Origin: Sebastes aleutianus
Taxonomy: Eukaryota; Chordata; Actinopteri; Perciformes; Sebastidae
Reading direction: 5' to 3'
DNA length: 64,000 bases
NCBI GenBank assembly: GCA_916700875.1
Contig: CAKAKS010000072.1
Coordinates: 38,892,614 to 38,956,613 of the forward strand
A program made the position numbers and the translations under genes. The notes under the pieces are model-generated. The model was given only the letters and a program-made list of their open reading frames with translations. It was not told the origin of the DNA and ran no database searches. Positions 12,396 to 25,423 of this stretch are shown piece after piece. Each line of letters starts with the position of its first letter. Within the stretch, counting starts at the first letter, position 1.

Positions 12396-13876
12396 TATAT
12401 ACTGTCCATGATGGTAGTTAGAGTTTGTGGATTATCTCCAAAAAGTGCTGTTTAATATCTTAATCCATCAGCATTTAATCAATCAGCATTCTCCCATTTC
12501 TAGGCTATAAAGAATCATCATCATTTCTCTCGAAAATGATATAGCTTTCTCTCCAGTAGTAGGTGATGGATTCAGCTGTGAATTGACACAAACCCTGGCT
12601 GTTGGATGTTTGGATGTGTGTGCACGGCAGGCTGGATCCAAGTCCAGATAGTTACACGTATACATACCATGAAGGGCTAGATTACTTTTTACGTTTAAAT
12701 CCTCCTCTTGTATCTGTTGTTTCATGTGTAAAGCAGCTGATCGTCTGCGTAGAGAAACGTTAAAGAGAGGTTGATTATGTAATCTACTGGATTTACTAAT
12801 GTCATAAGATTTGCGAAGGTCAGTTTTGCATAAAATAAAGCGCAATTGAGATTTGCCGAGCCACGAGGGAGGTTGTGGTTATTGAAATAAACTTTATACC
12901 TTTATTCTATAGAAATCTGAGTGAAGTTACATGTAGACAATGTGCCTTGAGATCTGTCCCATTTCAGGGTTATTGCAACACTGCACATTTTGTGTTGCAC
13001 CATTTCTTAAAAAAAAAAATGTCCCCACATGTTTTATTCTAAAACGACAACCCAAACATTCGCTTGCAAGTAGTCTTTTATTCCCTCATATTAAACAGGT
13101 AACATTGTGACATACTGGATGGAGTAAGGCTCCTGTTATTGTGAACCTTTACCTTGCGATGCTCGAAGCACAACTAGAGATGATGTGTTGATCTAGAAAA
13201 GGTTGGTGGGTTCCCTGTAAGAACCTGAATCCACTGTGAGGAAGGTGATCCGGTGTCAGTTGTGTGTGTCATTCAGTACTGTAGGTGTTTAAGGATTGTT
13301 TTAGAGGTTGAAGTGGTTTGCTCTACGCTAGGTTATGTAGGACTGTCTGTAGGACTCATGTCTTCATATGTTTGAGTAGTGTTTGTGTGTTCTATCACAC
13401 CAGTGTACACACAGACATTGTAGCTCTGCCTATATAAGAAATGACAGTTTAGATTACAGTAGAAGCGGTACCCTGCGTTAGCTTGTCTCCTAAATTCAGC
13501 AGACACTGCTTATCAAGCTTCTTCAGAGCAACACTTAAAGTGAGGTCATGTGTGACTCACACTCAAAACTCCCCAAACACAGAGTTTAGATATCTGTCAG
13601 TAGTAATACCGCCGAGTTAAAAAGAGTAAGAGAGTGTGCGTAGAAAAAGCAGAGATATGAATGACTGACTAGAATTCATTGAAGCAGAGATGTAGGGGAA
13701 GATGAGAAAGGAAACAGCAGAGACGGACAAATAAAGGGAAAGTGAGAGGCAGTGAGAAGGAGACAAAAGGATGGAGAGAAACCGTAAAGAGGAAGAAAGT
13801 TATACTGACGGAAAGACAAAGATGTGTAGTAGAAACATGGAAAGAGACAAAAAGTGAGACTTTCAATAGACAGTGT

Positions 13877-14495
13877 TTAAAGCTTCAGTAGGCAGTATAT
13901 TTTTGGCATCATTGGGCAAAAACTCCATAATAACCTTTCAGCATATTGTAATTCAAGTGTTTTGAGAGAGAACTAGACTTCTGCACCTCCTCATGGCTCT
14001 GTTTTCAGGCTTTAGAAAGTCTAGACCATGACGGAAGACTTTTACCAATCACAGGTCATTTGAGAGAGAGAGAGGGGTAGCGTTCCTATTGGCTGTTCTC
14101 CGGTCATGTGACCGGTACATGGCGTTCCTTCAAGAGATTTCAACATGGCCGCCGCGTCACAAACTTTCTCATTTTACAGCTAAACCGTGCACTACAAGAT
14201 GATTCTGAAAACATTTGAGGAGAGAAATAGGCATTATCGTAACAGAATATTGATTCATATTTGCTCAGCGCTGCCCAGTTTGACCGTTTGGTCGGAGTTT
14301 GTGAGTGATTGACAGCCGGCTCTCATAGACAGCAGCTGGACAGCAGACCTCAGATCAGCTCTGACTGCTTGTTTTCCTCCGGTCTGTGAAATCTTGCAGA
14401 TGCCGTTAGGAGCACCTGAGGACACCGGATGGACACCAGAGGCATATGATTTTTTTTAGCTCACCTGTTTCACTTACTACTGTCAGGGTATAGAA
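13877..14495 (+). mobile_element. TTAAAG-ended MITE family D, copy 1
   Basis: The copy starts TTAAAGCTTCAGTAGGCAG and shares a long core with the segments at 31888 and 50600 (opposite strand). Core marks include GTGATTGACAGCCGGCTCTC, GACTGCTTGTTTTCCTCC and GTGAAATCTTGCAGATGC. The right end is lost, where it runs into an (AATATCAC)n repeat. It is non-coding. Confidence 0.8.
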
Positions 14496-14500
14496 TTCTC

Positions 14501-14535
14501 GTAATATCACAATATCACAATATCACAATATCACA
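14501..14535 (+). repeat. (AATATCAC)n short tandem repeat
   Basis: About four tandem copies of the 8-base unit AATATCAC lie exactly at the truncated right edge of the preceding MITE copy. Confidence 0.9.
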
Positions 14536-14680
14536 CAAAAATCCATCCAGTCAGGCTTCAAGTTATGCGTGTGGGACCGATCAGCGTCCTGTGAGGAGCT
14601 ACCGACAGCTACGGGCGTGGCTTAGGCTTGTGTGACACGTCACAGAGAGGCGACTGTTCATTCTAAACAACAATCCTGAA

Positions 14681-14845
14681 GAGGTTAGCGTAGATGCTCC
14701 AATAACATCAGTTCTATCAGAACTGGAGAGTATTTCTTCATTGAAAGAAGAGCAAAGAACGGCACTGAAGGCTTTTCTAGATAGAAAAGATATTTCGCTC
14801 TTCTCCCGACTGGCTTCGGCAAGAGTTTGATTGATAGATGGTTCA
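14681..14845 (+). pseudogene. Relic of a RecQ/DEAD-type helicase N-terminal motif
   Basis: Read forward, one frame gives LKEEQRTALKAFLDRKD, resembling the Q-motif region just before motif I in RecQ-like helicases. After a frameshift the neighbouring frame gives ALLPTGFGKSLI, a perfect Walker A (motif I) with G-F-G-K-S. Spacing between the two blocks is right for one domain. The frame then stops at 14829, and nothing downstream resembles helicase motifs II-VI. It is a broken fragment, either carried by a transposon or a processed relic. I cannot tell which. Confidence 0.65.
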
Positions 14846-16399
14846 TCCAATAACCGCATCGGAGAAAAAATATATATATCGCAATGGTCAGTTTTTCCAA
14901 TATCGTGAGCATGTGTATGGAAAAGCCAAGATTTGGCCCATAAATGAGGGACAGCATTTCGTCCCCGGGATGAAGCCAGCTGACAGAAGTGATTCCAGTG
15001 ACGGGGAAAAAAGAACAAGATTGAAATTAACGTTCCTTTTGGAGACGTCCTGCTCTTCTTACCTTTCCATTAAGCGGACGTCACATCAGCTTGTGGTTTG
15101 GCCTGACATTAATTTATAAGCAACCAGAGAGAAAGAGGCAGAAAAAAATTGAGAGAGAGGAGGAATAAAATGCTGGAGAGTTGCTTAATAGGCAAGCCAT
15201 CCATTCAGGTCTAAGTGAAATGTCTTCTTCAGGAAAATCTCTTAAGTCAGACAAAAAACACTCTGGCTTTGTCTGATATTTGACCCTCTGTCTTTAATTC
15301 AGTCTCTCTCTGTCCTGCTGTATCTGTCTCTGTCTTTGTTACAAGCTCACAAGTGAATTTATGATAATTTCCTCCACTAGATATAAGCTCATCTGTCGTG
15401 ACCGACTGCCAGGAACAAACACAGGATCTGTTGCAATCCTTTGGTGCAGTTGTGGTGATGACACATAAAGGTTTTTCAGACCAAACGGAAATAATTTGTG
15501 CTATTAAATCACACGTCAATTTAAATGTTCAAACCCATCTATCTCTATGAGCCCTTTCACACCGAATCCCAGACTTTTGTATTTTGTAGTGCAGCGTTTA
15601 GTTTTTCCTCATCCGTTTTGATTTCTGCCAATTTTGGATGCTCATGTGATCAATAGATATTGATCTCGCAAAATAATGTCCTTCTATTGAGGTTTTTGAA
15701 TGGAGCTTTGAATGTCTGTTGTCATATTTTATGATGCCATCGCCCTAAAAAAATGGGGAAAATGTGACAGAGCAAAGACAAAGATCACAACAGAGAGTTC
15801 TCCATCTGGATAATTCTCATGTACATAATAAGAATAAACTTAAAGGCAACACTTGCTGCAAAACATTAAGTGTGGCGAGCTTTAAATCCCTGTTTTCTTA
15901 TATCAAATCTCTAAAGCACAAGTGCTATTAGTGGTTTACTGTTTGAGACGTTTACTGCTATTTTGTTGTTCTCTACTGCTGTTTTGCGAACTGCGGGATG
16001 TTGTGCTAATCACTAATGCAAACAGAAAATAGACAATGTTTTTTGACTTTTCTACCACTGTAATGGCAGCCAACTGTTTTTAGTTTACACTAGCAGCCTG
16101 GCCCTATAGGAACAGTGATGCCAGTCAGCTACAGTGCCATAAGGATGAAATCTATTGATTGGCGTCATCTAGTTCCACCAATCGGTCAACATAATGCACT
16201 TCAAACTTCAGATTATGACAGGATATATCTACCAATAGATTCCCTTCAGCCTCTGCTGTATTTTGAGCTCACTGGTAGCATAGCGTGCTAAAATGCATTA
16301 GCACAGATAAGAGTTAGCAGGCTCAGTCTGAGTTGCGAACAGTTAAATCTGACAAACAGTGTCCAAAAATAACTTTTCTGACTCACCGGCTCAGCATAT

Positions 16400-16899
16400 T
16401 TTTAACCGACCAGGTTTTTTGTGTCACATATCAACGCATCCTCATACAACAGTTTGTAAGAAAGCTTACGAAAAGTTATACGTTATTTTTTTTCAAGCAA
16501 TACGTGTCAATTTCCGCTCGTTACATGCATACAGTGTTTTCAAAATAAAATTCTTTCTTCATAGGAAACTACTCAGTTAGGCTTAGGCAACAAAAATGCT
16601 TGTATAGGTTTAGGAAAAGATCGTAGTTTGGGTTAAAATACTTACTAAGCGTCGTAACTTCAGTATGTAAGTTATGTGACAAATCAACGTTGACTTCACA
16701 CGGGACACAAACGCCGGCCTCCTGGGCGAAAATCTGGTACTTTTTTACCCATCCATCCACCCCGACCTCCTCCCTACGCGGCGTTTGCTGCTCTTCATAC
16801 TTAATTACTTCCTGGTTAATTTTGTGGGATATATACAAATTACAGGGCATTACTTTTTGTAGGTATAGCTACGAACGGTGTATGAGACCAGCCTGTATA
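16400..16899 (+). repeat. Dispersed repeat family B, copy 1
   Basis: It carries the family marks TTCACACGGGACACAAAC, CACCCCGACCTCCTCCCT, GGCATTACTTTTTGTAGGTA and GGTGTATGAGACCAGCC. The same blocks recur at 44168, 46312, 47728, 51255 and elsewhere in this window, in either orientation. Short open frames in it are not conserved between copies. Confidence 0.8.
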
Positions 16900-17594
16900 T
16901 ATACATTTGTTTCAGTACATTTCATTGAGATATTAACGTATTATGTTGAATACAAACTTAAAGAAGAAGCCTCCTTTTGTCTGTGCTCTGTCTTCTTCTT
17001 CGTTGGTGGGTTTTCCTTTTAAAGGTTGGCTTACTCCTTGTTAATATCGCCACATACTGTAATAGCTAATTAGCTTACCGGTAGCTAGCAGCACAACAGT
17101 GGAGTAGCTCATGTCACGTACGGTAAACAGTGAGACATTCAGTTTTGCGGCACTGTTTAGGCGCGTGTAATAACACATCTGGTAGTGTCAAACTCGGACA
17201 CAGACAGCAGATGACAGAAGCAGCGCACCTGTAAATGACAGCAAGACGCCGTAGAGAGACGAGAGACTTGGTATAGTTTTTTTATTATGTGACTATTTGG
17301 GCTCAAACATTTACCCGCCAGTGTGGCAGATAGCCTTTGGAGATTTACTCACCTAGTAAGGATATGAGGATAACAATAATTCTGTTTTCATTGTGGATGC
17401 GAGTGTTTTAGCCTTCCTGTGCTACTAACGGGGTTTGACTATAGACTTTTAGTCAGAAGGTGTGAATGTGTTCTCATACAGCGTGATGATGCACTCGAAA
17501 TCTGTTTTTGACACAGCTGCTGGTTTACACTTCACCAACGCTAAGCATTCAATCAAATCACTGTAGCTGAATGAGAGGAAATATGAGTGAAGGT

Positions 17595-17636
17595 AGGGGT
17601 GTGTGTGTTTGTGTGTGCGCGTGTGTGTGTGTGTGT
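17595..17636. repeat. (TG)n microsatellite
   Basis: An interrupted run of TG dinucleotides with CG and TT interruptions. Confidence 0.9.
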
Positions 17637-18069
17637 CCTTGTCACTTCCCTAGAATGAAAAAGGCTCGTATTGACCAGGTCCACTTTCTCACATTGTGAG
17701 TTCAGATCGAGTGGCGCTGTTGATTGATCCACAAGTGAAAACCTTTGTGTGTATAAATACATTCTGTCCACTACCGGAACTTGTCTGCATGTTTGTGTGG
17801 ACGTGCTTCGTTTTACTCTGAAGGGATATTTGGGTGAAGCTAGAGTACCGTTGTGAAAGTGAATTGCGAAAAAAAAAAAAAGAAATCCATAAATCTGCCT
17901 TGATAATTATGCAAATAATGTGCAAATAGATAACGAGTGAATGAAAAAGGAAGGAATTAAGATGCATACAACTGTCTAAAATCACACCAATACATTAAAA
18001 AGCATACTTCTCCAAAGTGCTGTAAAATATTTTACTCGCCTGGGCTTTATATTCATACTTGTAGCTATC

Positions 18070-18910
18070 ATTAGCCATGTTTCCATTCACATATTTTTAT
18101 GCACATTCTGTATGGCATTAGAAAAGCTGTATGGAAATGGCCAAATTTAATAAAACTTCCTCAATTGCGCAAAAAAAGTTTTTATTCTCACTTGAGGTGG
18201 TTTTTACCTTTTAACTAGAAAGAGTCGCTAAATGAGATATGGAAAAAACTTTGCTGAATAAATTGTAACGTAGCGAACATTTAACTCACATGACTGATCA
18301 GCTGTTTCTGCTGTTGCTATCATCCCATATATATATTTATATTGAAACATGGCCAACAGTATCTGACATGAAAGAACTTTTAAAACTCGCCCAAAAGAAA
18401 CAAATTCCTGAAGACCTCTCTCCATTTTTCTCTAATAGATGGTTAGATTCTTCTTCTTCTTCTTCTTCTTCTTTTGGAATTTGCGGCAGATTAGACGCAG
18501 CAGAGGCGTGTTGCTGCCCTCCACAGGTCACTTGCAGATCGCCATTGGCTGGATTAAATCCTCATGTAGAGTCCTGTAGGTCGAAGATAGTTGATTACAG
18601 CCTTTGTTGTTTCGCTGTTCTCCGTGCTGAGTATTGATCTTAACGAGTGTTCTGTGATGCCAATTTTTGACAGCTTAGATTTGACTTGTTTTATTTTCCG
18701 GTTCACAACCTCTACTTCTTCTTCAACTCTGTTTACTGGTGGATTACAGCCGTGCGTAGCCTATAGTGCCAACTACTGACCAAAATAGCTGAGTTTATTC
18801 GCTCCAAACCAGTTGATGGAAACGCGTCTAATTCATTCACATTTGTTTTTTTCAACAATTCAAAAGGTTGCTTAAAATTCACTAGACAATTTAATGGAAA
18901 CATGGCTAAT
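18070..18910. mobile_element. DNA-transposon-like element with perfect 18-bp TIRs
   Basis: ATTAGCCATGTTTCCATT at 18070-18087 is matched perfectly by its reverse complement AATGGAAACATGGCTAAT at 18893-18910. The 841-bp interior has no intact transposase, a (TTC)n run near 18450, and AT-rich sequence. No convincing target-site duplication is visible. The superfamily is undetermined. Confidence 0.8.
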
Positions 18911-19189
18911 AGTCTGCGGATGCACTTGGCAGTCGCCAGTCAGACGCGGTATTATACAATAAAATGGGCCATCAGCAACAGTTTTTTTTTTTTTTAAACT
19001 TATCTGGTTGTTGGCAACAAGTGTCGCCATATTGACCGAAAAAAAAAAGGGTGTATACAGTCTAATCACAGCCATGACGGTCAAAACTATTAACACAAGT
19101 AGCAATAAAAGACAAACATTTGGATCAGAAATAGAAAAATGTTCCTTGCAACATACATCCTGCTGTTTTGCGCTGTTTGTTTGTTCAGC

Positions 19190-19471
19190 AGTTGGTCGAA
19201 GCAAGAGGTTTTGGGTTCGAACCTGCCGGCCGGCCGGCTTAGGCCCTTCTGTGTGGAGTTTGCATGTTATCTCTGTGTTAGCGTCCAAAGAAATGCAGGT
19301 TAGGTGTGTTTGCTGACACCAAATTGCCCGTAGGTGTGAATATGAGCGTGAATGGTTGTCTGTGCCAGCGCTGTGATTGCTTGGCAACCTGTCCAGGGTG
19401 TACCCCACCTCTCGCCCGATGTCGGCTGGGATCGGCTCCAGGCCCTTGTGACCCTGTAAATGATGGATGGA
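19190..19471 (+). repeat. Common fish interspersed repeat with GATGGATGGAT tail
   Basis: The marks GGGTTCGAACC, GTGTGGAGTTTGCATGTT, ATTGCCCGTAGGTGTGAA, CAACCTGTCCAGGGTGTAC and a terminal GATGGATGGAT are those of a very high-copy fish repeat. The GGTTCGAACC box near 19214 resembles a tRNA B box, and the 3' tandem tail suggests a retroposon. I do not name the family. Confidence 0.75.
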
Positions 19472-21608
19472 TCCTGGTTTATGTTTTAGAACTACAGTCT
19501 CTAACCACTAACAGTCAGACAGATGAGGTCCGGAACGGTCAATGGTCAGCAGCTGTGGTGTTACAGTACGGGTGGAAATTGAAAATTGAACTTTACAGTT
19601 GAGTGAACTGTCGTGACCTGGTAGGAAATCTGAGGGCACTCTCACAAAATCAATGGGTGCAACTCGAAAGAAAGTTTTTATCACAAGAAAGATAAATGGG
19701 CAGACTCGGAAAAGATTCAAGAGAAAAGCTAATAGAAAGAGTTTGGTTTGGAAAGAGGCTCAAGGTTTGAAGGAAAAAGAGGATTGCTGTTAACTAGTTA
19801 TTAGTGCTTAAGGAGTTCTGAGTGCTGGCTCAGCCTCCCTCTGTCTATATCGCTCTTCTTCACCCCCTTCCCTCCTAGACAGTAAATCATTTGTAGTTTT
19901 CATTATGTTAAATCATTTTTGCAGAGGCAGCGAGAAGCAGTCAGTGAGGCAGAGTGGGATAGTTGGCAGTCAACATTAAAAAAGAACACCTCTGGCTATG
20001 CACAGTGATAGACTGATCAGACTGTTGTCGCTCTGCACGTATTCCAACTCGCTGTTTGACATAATTTCTTTTCCATTTACTCCCCGACTTTTATTTGTGC
20101 ATCACATTTTTTGTAGCCTGTAGTGCGGCTGGTCGGCGTACGTGCTACTCATCTCATATTAGTATGACTGCCTTGGTCTTTTTCTCTGTCTGTCATTCAC
20201 GCTAACGCACATCCAAAATGTCCATTTCACAGTTGTTTCACTCTGTCCTTGTGAGAAAAGAAAGACAAAACAATGTGCCAGGAAGCTGTTGTACAGAAGG
20301 AAGGATATTGCTGATTGAAAGACTGCTTATATCAATGAGGGTAGACTAAATATTAGAAACACTTAAATAAAACACAATATAACTGCCTCAAAATTCAAGT
20401 TGAATGAAGTTGTTGTATGATACAGCATTGGCTTTGCCAAGGTGTACTTCATAAACTGGTAACTTAAAGTATATTGATATTTTTACAATTGATTCAGCAA
20501 CATACCTGTCCATATTTCTAACTGCATTTGTATCAACTTCAATTGTGTCCAAGTGCACTTATTAATAATTATATTTATGGCCCGCAAATTGAGCGTATGT
20601 ACTTGAAAACTTCCTATCAACAATAGAAATTCAAGTCTGCTCTACTTACAAGTGTATACACTTTAATTGTATTTATATGTAAGTGTTCTTCTCACTTTGC
20701 CAAGTCATGAAATAACAGCTCATAACAGCAAAACTATGAATAGCTTAACGTCTGGGTGGAACATGTCTGGGTCGGCGCAGAGCACTAATTATCACAATAA
20801 AGTAATGTTATTCAGTGCCCTAAAAAGTCACTGCTGTTTATGCTCAACAAAGCAATATTTTGGATATTTTTAACACAGCAATGAACTGAAATGATTCATC
20901 TTTTATGTGAAAGCGGCCCGCTAGTTCTGCTGATCCCTCTGAGAATCAACAGTCTGCAGCTCTCTGCAGCTTTCAACGTATAGTTTTAGCTTAGATATCA
21001 ATAGTTAATGCACCATTTATGAGTAACTCAATAGCAGTGGTTTGTACATCTTCATAAACATGTTCAGTTTCTCATGAACTCTACAGTGGGTAATATTTGA
21101 TACAGAATATGTACAACAGTTTCATATGGGTAAATCAAAGCACAACTTAAGTTCATGTTTTGGTATACTTGCTAAAATTAGCTTGTTTACTGCAAGTGAC
21201 TCAAAATAATAATGTTAAAGGTTTAACTATACAATATCCAGAGCATAAATATAGCAGCAAACAACTATTGTTTATGTAAAGATATAGTGGAATAATGTCT
21301 ACCTGAGCAGAGAATGAAGTCTCTCTCCCTCTGTGTGTGTTGTAATCAGAGCTTTTCTGTGCTTTGTTGACAAAGCCGTGCCGGCCGTGCCTGCCTTTTA
21401 GTGCATGTTAGTGCATGTGAGCGTGCCCAGTGGTGTAGTGGTCATGATGGGATATGTTACTAGGTAGATAGGTATGGATACCGAGGAGGAAGTGGGTATA
21501 CTCTTCTATATATTCAAATAGCTTTTTGGCTGATCGGTGGGTGTACTGTAAACTGACAGAAAAAGAGGTGGACGACCGTTGTTGCCAAAGCGTAGCACCC
21601 ACCCTCCG

Positions 21609-22014
21609 GTTTTCATTAGCTTAGAATGAGCCCTTCATATCTACATAGGGAGCGGGTCCTCTTCACAGAGTCCGCCGTGTTGCACCGCCATGTTTCTACA
21701 GTAGCCCAGAGCGGACGAACCAAAGAGAGAGCCTTTCACATTTGTACATTACCTGAAGGTCACCGTAGTTCTTCTTCTTCTAATGTGAGCTGCAGAGTGC
21801 AAAACGGTGGTATCGCGAGCCGCCGTCTGACTTCCGTTGCTCCTAAAGTAGCGTTATTATGGTAAGGATGACCTCATGGCCAACGGCGTTACCACGGTTT
21901 TGCACTCGGCGGCTCACTTTATCACAGTCTTTGAAAGGGAGGAGTGAGCGGAGGGGTACTCAGTCTGCAACCACGCCACTAGATGGCACCAAATCCTACA
22001 CACTGTACCTTTAA
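21609..22014 (-). mobile_element. MITE family E, copy 1 (5'-truncated)
   Basis: On the minus strand it begins TTAAAGGTACAGTGTGTAGG and GGTGCCATCTAGTGG, a very common fish MITE start. It shares AGCCCTTCATATCTACATAG and ATGTTTCTACAGTAGCCC with the copy at 43015. The other terminus is missing. Confidence 0.8.
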
Positions 22015-23208
22015 GGCAGCAAGAAGCAGTTGTAGAGCTGCCAACTGGGACTCAGTAGGATCTTCAATATAACACTACCAATCCTTTTATGTTACAGGGA
22101 GTCATTTGAGTTAATGTTAATGACTCAGACATTAACATTAAATCCTGACTGATGTTGGGATAATTCATGCATGAAAGGGTTAATAATTGTGTTTTAATGG
22201 AGCTTCTTGTTTCTCTTTAAAACCTGTTTGCTAGATGAGCAGACTTTGGAAAAAGGCAGCATTAATTAAACTGGAATAAGGGCCAAATTGTTTCCTCCAG
22301 ACACTATTTCCAGTTGTATGCTTTATGTAGCTACAACAAAACCTGTATCTTATTAAATCTTAAACATATTCCTACCCAAAGGCATTCATCCATGCTGTGT
22401 TATGTTGAAAGTGGTGGTTGGAAAGCACTTGTAAACATAATGAATTCAGTTCACTGAATCGAAGAACCGGGACAAAAGTGGTAAAGAGAAACACTTTAGT
22501 TGGAACTGAGTTTTCTGCTTCTGAACAGTATAACATATTCAAACTGAGGTGCTGCCAACAGTGTTACCATCCTTGTGAAATTTGCTATTTGTTTTTACTA
22601 AATTGTACATTTCCCATGCTGAAACGACTCCAAAGTTGCAACAAGAAATGAAACGTCAAGGCAAACTTGTCACGGTCTGTGGTTTCTCTTTCCCTGCTTT
22701 GTACAACAAAGCCAATAGGGAGTACTGTCATTGCATCCACATCTGTGTGTTTCCACTGACGCTGGGCTGAAAGCGACGATAGAGTGGAGCGGAGCTGCAA
22801 ATATCACTCTAACCAGCTCTCAGGCAGAAACGGTTCGTTCACATAGAGAGGGGATAATCAGAGCAGCATGGGGGAGGGACTAATCGAGATCATTTGGAAG
22901 AAGGCTGAGATGTTAAATGCTGCTTCCCACATCTAAACCTGTACCTGTGGATTGGGAAGGAGGAAGGACTGGAGGGAGATACGTGGAGAGATAAAGGCAG
23001 AGAGAGAGAAGAGAAGCAGGCTGTGCAGAGAGAAACAGAGCATGTGGGCTTGAATATATATTCTGCTCCAAACCAAATATGATGGCAAGGAAAGGTCAGA
23101 TTAATAGCTTCCAATTCACTTTCAATCTCCTCTGGACCAACACATGTGGCCCTCGTGCCACTGGCGTTATTGCACATACACACACTCTCTCACCTTCACG
23201 CATATCGA

Positions 23209-23236
23209 AACACACACACACACACACACACACACA
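23209..23236. repeat. (CA)n microsatellite
   Basis: About 14 uninterrupted CA units. Confidence 0.95.
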
Positions 23237-25423
23237 GATATTCAGTGTATAGATAGAACCTCTCACAGTATGTGCAAAGAACGTAAGATGCTAAGAAATG
23301 AAAGCCAAGTGATTTTTCCATTGGAACATCAATACCCAGCAGAAGAGACACGCTTCCGCTATGTTGGACTGAAAGCGACTACCGGACGCCGATAAAACGT
23401 CCGCCTACAAAGTACCGTGCAAAAGTAAAACAAAATTATTACTACTCTATTTTCATATTTAATGTCTCTACCGAAATGGCCCAATAAAATATTATAAATA
23501 TGCACACTATTATAACTATTTATTTACTTATTTATTCAACTTTTTGCCCGGTTGCTTCCCAGACGAGCATAAAGAAAGAAAACTCACAGATTTTGAGAGC
23601 AATCTCAAACTTTTTCATGTCAAGGATCCAAAGTGGAGTCCAATAGACCCCAGACGATGGATGTAGAAGAGGTTGTGTCCTGTGCTTTTGCCCTGCATGT
23701 TAGTAAATAGCCTACACATTTTATTAACTTATCTGCTGTCCTTTACCGACCTCTGTTTGTCAGTATTACTGATCTGTGCTTGACATAACATTTTGTATGT
23801 TGTCTGGATGTTGCCTGTGTGTTTGTGACGGGGTAAGCTGTGAATTGAATTGCCCTATTTGGGATTTAAAAGTTGTTTGAATCTGAATCTGAATCAACTC
23901 CATTAAATTCTGTTGATGTCACGCTACTAGCACTACTAGCTACTGTCCGATAGCCGGTTGTTTGGGAACAGAGACGTTAATACATCCACCAAGGTACAGT
24001 CTTACAGCACACAGCCCATGGGTGTATTATAAGATCATAAAAGTGATGAATTACAGCCAGTATATCCATTATTACAGCCGCATACAGCTAGCAGGAAGCT
24101 GGCAGAACCCGATATGTCATATGAGCATTTAGGACATAATGATTTAAATGAGGGTTGCTTAGGTGTCTGTACTGAAAAAAAAAAATCCTCTGATTTACAG
24201 ACGTGTCTTTATACATTCATGGCCAAAGACTCATTGGCGTTTTCAGTCCAAAATGGCGGCAGCGCTGTTGTCAAAAAAGCACCAGATATGTGTCTCTTTG
24301 CTTCTATACTCTTTGATTTAACAACATCTGATGCCTGTTTAATGGAGCATTTGGACAAGTTCCTGCCACTTAAATTCTATGAGCTTTCAAGTGCAGGATG
24401 CGTACATCACGTCAAGATAAGTGCATCTTAATGAACGGGGGTGTATAGATCATGTTGGATAATGGATATTCTATCATGTTGGCTTTGGCTCTGCATCAAG
24501 AGAATGAGATTCAGCTCCATTTAATACAACTTGACAGTTCTGGAATAATCATCAGCCACGAGGGGATGGATGTGAAAAACCCGTTGGTTTATCTGATTGG
24601 ATGATGATTGGATTAATGCAGCTAAACTAAACTATCTTATACAAGATGTCTGCTCAACAAAATCAGTTTAATTTGTGAATTAATCTCCTGGTAGTAGCTA
24701 CAAGTGTTTCCTTTAATGATGTTGGAAGATACCGTTTTGCTGAACAGTGCTTGGCAGGCTGCGTACCGCAGCAACACGCCATCTGTAAGAGCAGCGATCT
24801 GATTGGCCACACTGGTGTTTTGGTAAATTGCCCACATGCTTTTTTGTTGTTGTTGTTGTTGTGTCTCTGGAGCTGGTTAACATGGATGGTGTCTCCCATC
24901 TTCTTTTTCAAAAGTTGTCAATAAGTTGTTTTACATCCACCTGTGGAGCCCTTTGAGACTGTAATTGCGATCTTAACTAACAAGACGCGACTAGTTCTGG
25001 CAGGACTCTGCTGTATAGGATGACATTGCATTGCTGCTGCTCTTGGCATAAGTCAGCCTCCATCTGTTTTTGGTTTGATTTTGTTTGGTTTTGTTGCATC
25101 CTGGAGGATTTTTAATTGACTTTGGGGTGTTCAGGATGGAACATGTTTCTCCGGGCTGCACAGAAGTGAATGTGCCCGGGGTTTGTTTGGAGATGATTGC
25201 ATTGCTGTTTTTACTTGTATGGTTTTTAAGTATAGCACTGACATGTTTTTTTTCTTTACTTCAAACATGTTTGACAGGAATTGGATCAACTTCTTTAATG
25301 TTAATGTCCGCATGATGCGTCGGTGAGATTTGAATTTGTGTGTCTGCTCCTCTTCAAGCCTCAGCGATGTATGGTTGCCCGTGACACCCTTCTCTATGTA
25401 GACCTGCAGAGATGTGTACCATA

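Noticed and set aside
14838..15119. 93-codon frame following the helicase relic
   Set aside because: No helicase motifs or other domain. The overlapping antisense frame is equally long.
19205..19230. tRNA gene suggested by GGGTTCGAACC
   Set aside because: Only a B-box-like match is present. There is no cloverleaf, and the sequence continues into a known dispersed-repeat pattern.
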